Shown piece by piece: positions 57,026 to 64,000 of a stretch of DNA of 64,000 nt. A program made the position numbers and the translations under genes. Source of the stretch: JANMAT01 sp031359995 (GTDB taxonomy: Bacteria > Actinomycetota > Acidimicrobiia > Acidimicrobiales > Ilumatobacteraceae); contig JANMAT010000075.1 in NCBI GenBank assembly GCA_031359995.1, positions 62,001 to 126,000 of the forward strand, written 5' to 3'. Numbering within the stretch: the first letter of the stretch is position 1; each line of letters starts with the position of its first letter. The notes below the pieces were generated by a model. That model was given only the letters and a program-made list of their open reading frames with translations, did not search any database and was not told the DNA's origin.

Positions 57026-60000
57026 ATGTCGCATCGCTCCGACGACCTCGATGGGCGTGCTGGCAGGTGGCTACGAGCACGAACGCGGCTCCAACGGGCG
57101 CTCGGACGGCTCCGGAAGCGCCGGGTGGCCATCCCGACCATCGCCACCATGGTGCCCGTTGCGGTGGTCGCCCTGTCCCTCGCGATCGCGGCGTCCAACT
57201 CGTCGAACGCTGTGACGGCGCCGGTGGGCCAGGGCTTCACCGTGACGACCGGTGACCTCGGGTTCATCCTGAAGCAGATCGCGATCGCCGAGCGCCACAC
57301 GCGGGCGCTCGAGGGCGACCGTCTGGCGGCGCCGCAGCCGAACCCGAACCCGGCGGCCGATCCGACGTACTGCCTCGCCATGATCGGCACGGCCCCTGAC
57401 CAGGTGCCCGACCCGATCACGTCCTACGGCCTGCGGACCACCGACGGTTCCTGCAACAACCTGACCAAGGTGCTGGACCTGACGAACCAGAACAGCAGCG
57501 CGCCCAGCCCCACGTTCGTCAACCACCCGACGTTCGGGTCAGCCGACCAGCCCTTCCCGCGCCTCACGTCACCCGTCTTCCGCGCCGCCGACGCCGATCC
57601 CACCGGTGCGGCCACGAGCTACGCGCAGAAGACGGCGAACAACGTCGTGTTCGACGCCCAGCCCCGCACGATCTCCAACCTCATCGCGGACCAGACGTCC
57701 ACGAACCCGGCCGCGGTGGCCGCCGCCGGGTTCCCGGTACGCGCCCAGGCCGGTGCGCCGTCCATCGTGCCGTGCCAGACCGACAGCGCCGGTGCGGACC
57801 TGCAGCCGCTGACCCCGGCCGGCTGCGTGCCGGCGCACAAGACGCTCTTCATCGCCAACGTCACCACCGACGTCGGCCTGTCGCCGCCCTACAACAGCCT
57901 CTTCACGTTCTTCGGTCAGTTCTTCGATCATGGCGTGGACCAGACGGTGAAGTCGGGCGGCGCGGTGATCGTTCCCCTGCGCACGGACGACCCGCTCGTG
58001 ACCCTCGGCCCCGACGGTGTGGCCAAGACCGGTGACGAGGTGCCCCCGAACCTTGCGTTCATGGTGCTGTCCCGCGCCCAGAACCAGCCCGGACCCGACG
58101 GCGTCCTGGGCACCGCCGACGACGTGCAGAACGCGAACAACACCGACACGCCCTGGGTCGATCAGTCGCAGACGTACACGTCGCACTCGTCGCACCAGGT
58201 GTTCCTGCGTGAGTACGTCGACGATCCGACGACGGGAGCCCCGGTGGCCACCGGCCGCCTGCTCGGCGGCCTGCCGGCGGGCGCCACCTACGCCGGCTCG
58301 CCCGACGGCACCACCGGCGAGTCGACGTGGGCCGCCACCAAGCTGCAGGCGGCCGGGGAGCTCGGCCTGAAGCTGAAGGACACCGATGTCGCCAACGTGC
58401 CGATGCTCCTCACCGATCCGTACGGCAACTTCGTGCCCGGCCCGGCGCGCCGCCTGCCGCAGTACGTCACCAAGCACGGCCTCGTGGAGGGTGACCGCGC
58501 CAACCCCGTGCCCGTGCCGGCCGACGCCGTGTCCTTCGACACGCCCTTCCTCACCGACATCGCCCACAACGCGGACCCCGGCTCGGTGGGCCCGTGCTCC
58601 ACGACCGGCAACGCCAAGGGCTGCCTCGAGCCCGACGCCGACACGACGCCGTCGGCCGACTTCGCCCGCCAGCCGAAGGGCACCTACGACGACGAGATGC
58701 TGAACGCCCACTTCGCCTGCGGCGACGGTCGCTGCAACGAGAACATCGCGTTGTCGACGATCCACCAGATCTTCCACTCCGAGCACAACCGGCTCGCCAA
58801 GGAGCTCGACCAGGCCACGATCCCGAGCGACAAGGCGCTGTTCGACGCCTTCCACGCGACGAACTGCGCGGTCGGCTGCGCGACCAACAACCCCAGCCTG
58901 TCCACGACGTTCACCTACGGCCAGCGCCTGTTCCAGGCGGCTCGCTTCGTGACCGAGATGGAGTACCAGCACTCGGTGTTCGAGGAGTTCGCCCGCAAGG
59001 TCCAGCCGGCGGTGCGCCCGTTCCACGTGTACTCGCCCGACATCAACCCGGCCGTCACGGCCGAGTTCGCCCACGCCGTCTACCGCTTCGGTCACTCCAT
59101 GCTCGACGACGACGTGGCCCGCACGAGCACCGTCGGCGCCACCGCCGCCGACCCGCTCGGGACGAAGGTGGACAACTCGCTCCCGCTGCTCGGCGCCTTC
59201 CTGAACCCACCGTCGTTCTTCGACAACAAGGTGGACCCCACGCACCCGGTCTACACGCCCGAGGAGGCGGCCGGGGCCATCGTGATGGGATCGTCCGATC
59301 AGGTCGGCAACGAGATCGACGAGTTCACCACCGACGTGCTGCGCAACAACCTGCTCGGCCTGCCCCTGGACCTGCCGACCCTGAACCTGACCCGGGCCCG
59401 CAGCGAAGGCATCCCCCCGTTGAACGACGTGCGCCGGCAGATCCACAACGCCACCAACGACGCCCAGCTGGCGCCGTACACGAGCTGGTCCGACTTCGGC
59501 CGCCACCTGCGGCACCCCAGTTCGCTGATCAACTTCATCGCCGCCTACGGGACGCACCCGAGCATGCGTGACTCCGGTCCCGACGGCGTCCTCGGCACGG
59601 TCGACGACGTGACCACGGTGGCGGCCAAGCGTGCTGCGGCCCGAGCCATGGTGGCGCCGTCGCCCACCGACGTGCAGCCGGCCGATGCCATCCAGTTCAT
59701 GTTCAGCACCGGTGCGTGGGCGAGTGCATCCGGCGGCGTCACCACTACGGGCGTCGACGCCGTCGACCTGTGGATCGGTGGCCTGGCCGAGGTGACCAAC
59801 CTCAACGGTGGCCTGCTCGGCTCCACGTTCAACTACGTGTTCCAGACCCAGCTCGAGAAGCTGCAGGATGGCGACCGCTTCTACTACCTCGCCCGCCTGC
59901 CGGGCCTGAACCTGCGCACCCAGCTCGAGGGGAACTCCTTCGCCGAGCTCATCCAGCGCAACACCAGCAACACGCACAGCCTGAAGGCCGACGCCTTCGC

Positions 60001-63000
60001 CACGGCGGACTGCCGGTTCGAACTGGCCAGACTCGACGGCACCGCCGCCGGGTTCAACGCCCACGGCCCGACCGTGGCCGACGACCCGGCGACCCAGTGC
60101 AACGAGACCAAGCTGCTCGACCGCACGCCCGACGGCACCATCGAGTACCAGACGACCAACACCGTGAACCCACCCGGCATCAACAGCCAGTCGGTGTACA
60201 ACGGCACGCCCGGCGCCGACCGCATCACCGGCGGCATCGACAACGACACGTTCTGGGGCGGTGACGGCAACGACGTCATCGAGGGCGCCGGCGGCGACGA
60301 CGTGGTACTGGGCGGCGACGGCAACGACATCATCACCGACTCCGACGGCGCCGACGTGCTCAAGGGCGGTCCGGGCAACGACGCCATCGACGCCGGCCCC
60401 GGCAACGACATCGTGCTCGGCGGTGACGGCAACGACGTCCTCAACGGCGGCGCCAACGACAACGAGACGTTCGGCGGGCCGGGCAACGACTTCATCATCG
60501 CCGGCCAGGGCGCCGACACGGTGTTCGGCGGCGGAGGCGACGACTGGATCGAGGGCGGCACGGGCCAGGACCTCCTCCAGGGCGACAACGGCGCGCCGTT
60601 CTTCGACGATCCGGGTGAGCCCGCACCGGGCAACGACATCTTCATCGGCCAGCCCGGTGAGAACGACTACGACGCCGAGGGTGGCGACGACCTGATGGCG
60701 CAGAACCCGGCCATCGACCGCAACGCCGGCGCCGCCGGTTTCGACTGGGCCTTCCACCAGTACGACACGGTCCCGGCCGACGACGACATGATGATCAACC
60801 AGATGCTCATCGGCGTGCCGCTGCAGCTCGTGGTCAACCGCGACCGTTGGCAGGAGACCGAGGCCGACAGCGGTGACAAGTTCCCCGACGTGATCCGCGG
60901 CATGACGAACGAGGCGGTCGTGGGCGGAGCCGGGTTCACCGGCTGCGACGCCCTCGACCAGGCCGGCGTCGACCGCATCACCGGCCTGAACCGCTACATC
61001 ACCCGCTTCCCCACGCCGCTCAGCGCCGTGGTGGCCAAGTCGGCCATGAAGGCGTGCCCGCTCACCGGTGTGTTCCCGAACGGGGCCCAGACGGCGAACG
61101 GTGTGGTCCCTGGCGTGTGGGCGGAGGGTGACATCCTGATGGGCGGCGGCGCCAGCGACGTGCTCGAGGGGCGGGGCAACGACGACATCATCGACGGTGA
61201 CCACACCCTGCACGTGGCCATCAGCGTGCGCACCAACCCCGCCGACCCGGCCACCGAGATCGGTCGCACCGACCTCATCGAGAACATCGCCACCAAGGGC
61301 ACGTTCGGTCCCGGAACCGCGGGCATGACGCTCCAGGCGGCCGTGTTCGCCGGCCTCGTCGACCCGGGCAACCTGGTGGCCGTGCGCGAGATCGTGGCGC
61401 AGGACGGCTCGCCCGTCGGTGCCACGCCCGCCACCCACACCGTCGGTGACTGCGGACCCGTCAGCCCCACCACGTTGATGGTCGATCTCACGACGACGAA
61501 GAACTGCGACACGGCCGTGTTCGACGGACCGCCGACGAACTACGTCGTCACGCAGAACACCGACGGCAGCGTGACGGTCCGCGATCTCACCTCGCTCGTG
61601 AAAAAGGACCCCCTCGCCGCCGGCCTGCCCAAGGGTGACGGCACCGACACGCTGTGGAACATCGAGAACATGCGGTTCTGCACGGTGACCGACGTGGTGA
61701 GCCACAAGTGCCTCGCCTACCTCGACCGGCCGGTGCCCGGCGCCAGCCCGGCGCCCACCATCTCGGTGACGACGGCGCTGAACTTCGGGCTGCAGCCCGT
61801 GGGCGTCATGTCGCCCACGAAGGTGGCCACCGTGGTCAACGGCGGGACGGCACCCCTGGTGGTCAGCTCGGTGACGGTCACCGGGCCCGACACCAGCTCG
61901 TTCGCCCTGGCCGACGCCTGCACGAACCAGCCGGTCGCACCGGGCCAGGCGTGCGCCATCGGCGTGGGCTTCGACCCGATCTCGATCGACATGAAGTCGG
62001 CCACGATCCTGGTGAGCTCCAACGCCTCCCCGGCGGCGTCCACCGTGTTCCTGAGCGGTACCGGCGGCGCCCCGGTCATCACGGTCCCGACGACCACGCT
62101 CGGCTTCACCCCGCAGGTGATCAAGACCACGTCAGCGCCGCAGGTCGTCACCGTCACGAACGACGGCAGCGTCCCGCTGACCGTGCAGGGCGCCACGGTG
62201 ACCGGTTCGGACTTCGCGGCGACCTCCACCTGTACGACGGTGGCTCCGTCGGCTACGTGTGCGATCACCGTCACCTTCGCCCCTACCACGGTGGGAACGA
62301 AGACGGGCACGCTGACCATCACGTCGAACGACCCGACGAGGCCGACGGTGACCGTGGCGCTCAGCGGTACCGCCGTGGTGCCGCCGACGGTGGGGCTGAC
62401 GCCGTCGAGCCTGGTGTTCGCCGCCCAGAACCTCGGCACGGCCGCCTCGGCCCCCCAGAGCCTGGTGCTCTCGAACATCGCGAAAGGGCCGGTCACGGTG
62501 ACGGGCACGTCGCTCAGCGGTGACGTGAGCCAGTTCGCGGTCAGCGTGCCGGCGACCTGCATGCGCACACGAGCGGCCGGGTTGGCGTTCTGCACCATCA
62601 CCGCTCGCTTCAGTCCGACGGTGGCCGGCGGCGCCGGGACCAAGGTGGTCACCGTCACCGTGACCACCACGACCGGGTCGGTGACGACGACGCTCACGGG
62701 CGTGGGCGTGGCCGTCGCCACCGTGTCCACGCCGGCGACCCTCAACCTCGGTCGCCATCCGCTGAACAGCACCACCACCACGACCCTCACGGTCACCAAC
62801 ACCGGCTCGGGCCCGCTGACCGTCTTCTCGGCGGCCACCACGGGCTCGACCGCCTACCTCGTCGACATGGGCACGTGCTGGTCGGACGTGGCGCCGGGCG
62901 CCACGTGCCAGCTCGTCGTCACCTTCCAACCGACGAAGGCGGGCAATCCGATCACGGACACGCTCACCATCACGAGCAACGCCACGAACGCCACCTGGAC

Positions 63001-63028
63001 GGTGAAGCTGACCGGGCGGGCACCGTGA
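57026..63028 (+). CDS. Giant secreted animal-type haem peroxidase with RTX repeats and ASH domains (MopA-like)
   Basis: 2000 aa; AAAAGGA lies about 10 bases before the ATG. A long basic N-terminus leads to a hydrophobic segment (about residues 40-58), a signal peptide or anchor. The peroxidase region (about 250-1010) has FFGQFFDHGVD with distal His302, HSEHNRLAKEL (His587) and VYRFGHSML with the proximal-type His690. Residues about 1060-1190 are RTX calcium-binding nonapeptides (GGDGNDVIEGAGGDD and similar, about 14 copies), plus one later copy (GGGASDVLEGRGNDD). Four ASH/choice-of-anchor-D Ig-like domains fill about 1578-2000. This plan matches bacterial Mn(II)-oxidising peroxidases (MopA) and other giant peroxidases. 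A type I secretion system was not seen nearby. Confidence 0.85.
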   Translation: MSHRSDDLDGRAGRWLRARTRLQRALGRLRKRRVAIPTIATMVPVAVVALSLAIAASNSSNAVTAPVGQGFTVTTGDLGFILKQIAIAERHTRALEGDRLAAPQPNPNPAADPTYCLAMIGTAPDQVPDPITSYGLRTTDGSCNNLTKVLDLTNQNSSAPSPTFVNHPTFGSADQPFPRLTSPVFRAADADPTGAATSYAQKTANNVVFDAQPRTISNLIADQTSTNPAAVAAAGFPVRAQAGAPSIVPCQTDSAGADLQPLTPAGCVPAHKTLFIANVTTDVGLSPPYNSLFTFFGQFFDHGVDQTVKSGGAVIVPLRTDDPLVTLGPDGVAKTGDEVPPNLAFMVLSRAQNQPGPDGVLGTADDVQNANNTDTPWVDQSQTYTSHSSHQVFLREYVDDPTTGAPVATGRLLGGLPAGATYAGSPDGTTGESTWAATKLQAAGELGLKLKDTDVANVPMLLTDPYGNFVPGPARRLPQYVTKHGLVEGDRANPVPVPADAVSFDTPFLTDIAHNADPGSVGPCSTTGNAKGCLEPDADTTPSADFARQPKGTYDDEMLNAHFACGDGRCNENIALSTIHQIFHSEHNRLAKELDQATIPSDKALFDAFHATNCAVGCATNNPSLSTTFTYGQRLFQAARFVTEMEYQHSVFEEFARKVQPAVRPFHVYSPDINPAVTAEFAHAVYRFGHSMLDDDVARTSTVGATAADPLGTKVDNSLPLLGAFLNPPSFFDNKVDPTHPVYTPEEAAGAIVMGSSDQVGNEIDEFTTDVLRNNLLGLPLDLPTLNLTRARSEGIPPLNDVRRQIHNATNDAQLAPYTSWSDFGRHLRHPSSLINFIAAYGTHPSMRDSGPDGVLGTVDDVTTVAAKRAAARAMVAPSPTDVQPADAIQFMFSTGAWASASGGVTTTGVDAVDLWIGGLAEVTNLNGGLLGSTFNYVFQTQLEKLQDGDRFYYLARLPGLNLRTQLEGNSFAELIQRNTSNTHSLKADAFATADCRFELARLDGTAAGFNAHGPTVADDPATQCNETKLLDRTPDGTIEYQTTNTVNPPGINSQSVYNGTPGADRITGGIDNDTFWGGDGNDVIEGAGGDDVVLGGDGNDIITDSDGADVLKGGPGNDAIDAGPGNDIVLGGDGNDVLNGGANDNETFGGPGNDFIIAGQGADTVFGGGGDDWIEGGTGQDLLQGDNGAPFFDDPGEPAPGNDIFIGQPGENDYDAEGGDDLMAQNPAIDRNAGAAGFDWAFHQYDTVPADDDMMINQMLIGVPLQLVVNRDRWQETEADSGDKFPDVIRGMTNEAVVGGAGFTGCDALDQAGVDRITGLNRYITRFPTPLSAVVAKSAMKACPLTGVFPNGAQTANGVVPGVWAEGDILMGGGASDVLEGRGNDDIIDGDHTLHVAISVRTNPADPATEIGRTDLIENIATKGTFGPGTAGMTLQAAVFAGLVDPGNLVAVREIVAQDGSPVGATPATHTVGDCGPVSPTTLMVDLTTTKNCDTAVFDGPPTNYVVTQNTDGSVTVRDLTSLVKKDPLAAGLPKGDGTDTLWNIENMRFCTVTDVVSHKCLAYLDRPVPGASPAPTISVTTALNFGLQPVGVMSPTKVATVVNGGTAPLVVSSVTVTGPDTSSFALADACTNQPVAPGQACAIGVGFDPISIDMKSATILVSSNASPAASTVFLSGTGGAPVITVPTTTLGFTPQVIKTTSAPQVVTVTNDGSVPLTVQGATVTGSDFAATSTCTTVAPSATCAITVTFAPTTVGTKTGTLTITSNDPTRPTVTVALSGTAVVPPTVGLTPSSLVFAAQNLGTAASAPQSLVLSNIAKGPVTVTGTSLSGDVSQFAVSVPATCMRTRAAGLAFCTITARFSPTVAGGAGTKVVTVTVTTTTGSVTTTLTGVGVAVATVSTPATLNLGRHPLNSTTTTTLTVTNTGSGPLTVFSAATTGSTAYLVDMGTCWSDVAPGATCQLVVTFQPTKAGNPITDTLTITSNATNATWTVKLTGRAP

Positions 63029-63041
63029 GGTCCCGGTGACC

Positions 63042-63078
63042 GATGGCGGTGGTGGGAGTCGATCCCGCCACCACCATC
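63042..63078. terminator. Long hairpin terminator between the peroxidase and the diguanylate cyclase gene
   Basis: A 16-base stem (63042-63057 with 63063-63078) has one mismatch and one G-U pair, with the 5-base loop GTCGA. It lies 14 bases after the peroxidase stop and serves both convergent genes. Confidence 0.8.
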
Positions 63079-63127
63079 GTCGTGTCTGGGGCCGCTGCGG
63101 GATGCCCGTGGGTGTGCGTCGCGGCCC

Positions 63128-64000
63128 TCACACGATGGCGTCGGGGGCGACGTCGGCGGCACGGTCGTAGACCTCGACGCGGTCGCGGCCGTTGTCCTTG
63201 GCCTGGTACAGCGCCTTGTCGGCCCGCCGCACCAGCTCCTCGACCGGCATGCCCGCGCTCCAGCGGGCGACTCCGGCGGAGAACGTGGGCGACACCGGCG
63301 ACGACACCCGGGCGTGGAGCGTGCCGCGGATGCGCTCGATGGTTCCGACGGCGTCGAGCACCGACGCCTCGAGCAGGAACGCGAACTCCTCGCCACCCCA
63401 GCGGGCCAGTGCCCGGGCGTCGGTCAGGTGGTGCAGCGCGCACGACACGAGGTGCCGCAGGATCTGGTCACCGGTGGCGTGACCGAAGCGGTCGTTGGCC
63501 GCTTTGAAGTGGTCGAGGTCGAGCAGCACGAACACGTAGCGGTCGCGGTCGTGGGGCGCCAGCCGCTCGAGCTGCTCCATCAGGAAGCGCCGGTTGTAGG
63601 CGCCGGTCAGGTGGTCGCGCTCGGCCAGCTCCCGCACGCGCTGGTTCACGACGCGCAGGCGGGCGTTGGCGTCGAGGGCGGCGGCCCGTTCGACCCGGAG
63701 GCCGTACGACAGCTCGTCGGCGTGCAGTCGGGCGGCGATGGTGGTGCGGGTCTGCCCGTTCAGCCACTTGGCCTGCAGGGTGAACATGAGCACGACCATC
63801 AGGTAGGAGGGCAGTGCCTCGCGCAGCACCGGGTTCCCGATGGCGAACAGGCTGGCCCCGTTGAGCACCGTGAGGCCGGTGGCGACCGCCAGGTAGGTCG
63901 GCAGGTTGGCGGCGAACACGGCCGAGGCCACGGCGATGACGCCGATGGGTGGCACGATGCGGGCGATCGAGTCGGCCGGTCCGGCGACGTCCACCAGGAA
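63128..64000 (-). CDS. Diguanylate cyclase (GGDEF), N-terminus cut by the window edge
   Basis: At least 290 residues; the frame stays open to base 64000, so the true start lies beyond the window. Hydrophobic helices fill the first 80 residues in view, then a short coiled coil (VVNQRVRELAERD) leads into the GGDEF domain: LTGAYNRRFL, VLLDLDHFKAANDRFGH and the active loop RWGGEEF. The catalytic residues are complete, but the RxxD inhibitory site five residues before GGEEF is missing (TDAR instead). It should make c-di-GMP without that form of feedback, unlike the cyclase at 45323-46912. Confidence 0.88.
   Translation of the reverse strand, partial: FLVDVAGPADSIARIVPPIGVIAVASAVFAANLPTYLAVATGLTVLNGASLFAIGNPVLREALPSYLMVVLMFTLQAKWLNGQTRTTIAARLHADELSYGLRVERAAALDANARLRVVNQRVRELAERDHLTGAYNRRFLMEQLERLAPHDRDRYVFVLLDLDHFKAANDRFGHATGDQILRHLVSCALHHLTDARALARWGGEEFAFLLEASVLDAVGTIERIRGTLHARVSSPVSPTFSAGVARWSAGMPVEELVRRADKALYQAKDNGRDRVEVYDRAADVAPDAIV

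Noticed and set aside
60180..60620. Regular short repeats that could suggest a CRISPR array or minisatellite
   Set aside because: The period is 27 bases or multiples and in frame; it encodes RTX nonapeptides. There are no constant repeat and unique spacer units.
57569..61705. A 1378-codon minus-strand frame under the peroxidase gene
   Set aside because: Same kind of antisense shadow; the plus-strand protein has clear peroxidase, RTX and Ig-like domains.

Overview
The window reads as a high-GC actinobacterial chromosome segment. Start codons are often GTG. Several genes have -10-like hexamers placed directly in front of the start codon, which suggests leaderless mRNAs. MurA carries Asp instead of Cys at residue 117, as in mycobacteria. 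A DUF222/HNH nuclease, a Septum_form lipoprotein and a class II (GlpX) fructose-bisphosphatase also fit Actinobacteriota. I infer an Acidimicrobiia-like lineage (Ilumatobacter/Iamia type) from the gene mix; this was not tested. No rRNA, tRNA, CRISPR array, insertion sequence or prophage was recognised.

Layout. (1) 1-22442: one long plus-strand exopolysaccharide locus. It holds sugar-nucleotide enzymes (Gfo/Idh end, LbH acetyltransferase, GDP-mannose/UDP-glucose dehydrogenase), four soluble or membrane glycosyltransferases, a polysaccharide deacetylase, a beta-helix protein, a Wzy-like polymerase, a Wzz-like protein with a dead kinase domain, a Wzx-like flippase, asparagine synthase, a two-domain ADH/Gfo-Idh oxidoreductase and a heparinase II/III protein. 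No initiating phosphoglycosyltransferase is in view. (2) 22452-26824: mixed minus-strand genes (small membrane protein, DUF222/HNH nuclease, fatty acid desaturase, methyltransferase). Between them, at 24193-24765, lies a nucleotidyltransferase gene broken into blocks that alternate between strands. (3) 27014-35013: complete F1Fo ATP synthase operon, ordered AtpZ/I-like, I, a, c, b', b, delta, alpha, gamma, beta, epsilon. (4) 35056-45288: housekeeping and accessory genes (SDR, Septum_form lipoprotein, GlpX, two tiny ORFs, S9 peptidase, zinc-ribbon protein, J-domain protein, alpha/beta hydrolase), ending in a ROK regulator-xylose isomerase operon that opens with a 17-codon leader ORF. (5) 45323-49787: a diguanylate cyclase, two TasA/camelysin-like secreted proteins and a SipW-type (Ser/His) signal peptidase. 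(6) 49794-56567: MFS transporter and MurA (divergent), a 45-aa membrane protein, NFU Fe-S scaffold, MeaB GTPase, enoyl-CoA hydratase, and two divergent phytanoyl-CoA-dioxygenase-like genes around a palindromic operator. (7) 57026-63028: a 2000-residue secreted animal-type haem peroxidase with RTX calcium-binding repeats and Ig-like ASH domains, similar in plan to bacterial Mn(II)-oxidising peroxidases. A second diguanylate cyclase is cut by the right edge.

How the parts fit. The surface theme is strong: polysaccharide assembly and export, a candidate protein-fibre system with its own signal peptidase, two c-di-GMP synthases and a giant extracellular peroxidase all point to matrix or surface biology. 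The observations I rank highest are the strand-scrambled nucleotidyltransferase gene, the SipW/TasA-like locus coupled to a diguanylate cyclase, and the MopA-like peroxidase with a long untranslated leader.
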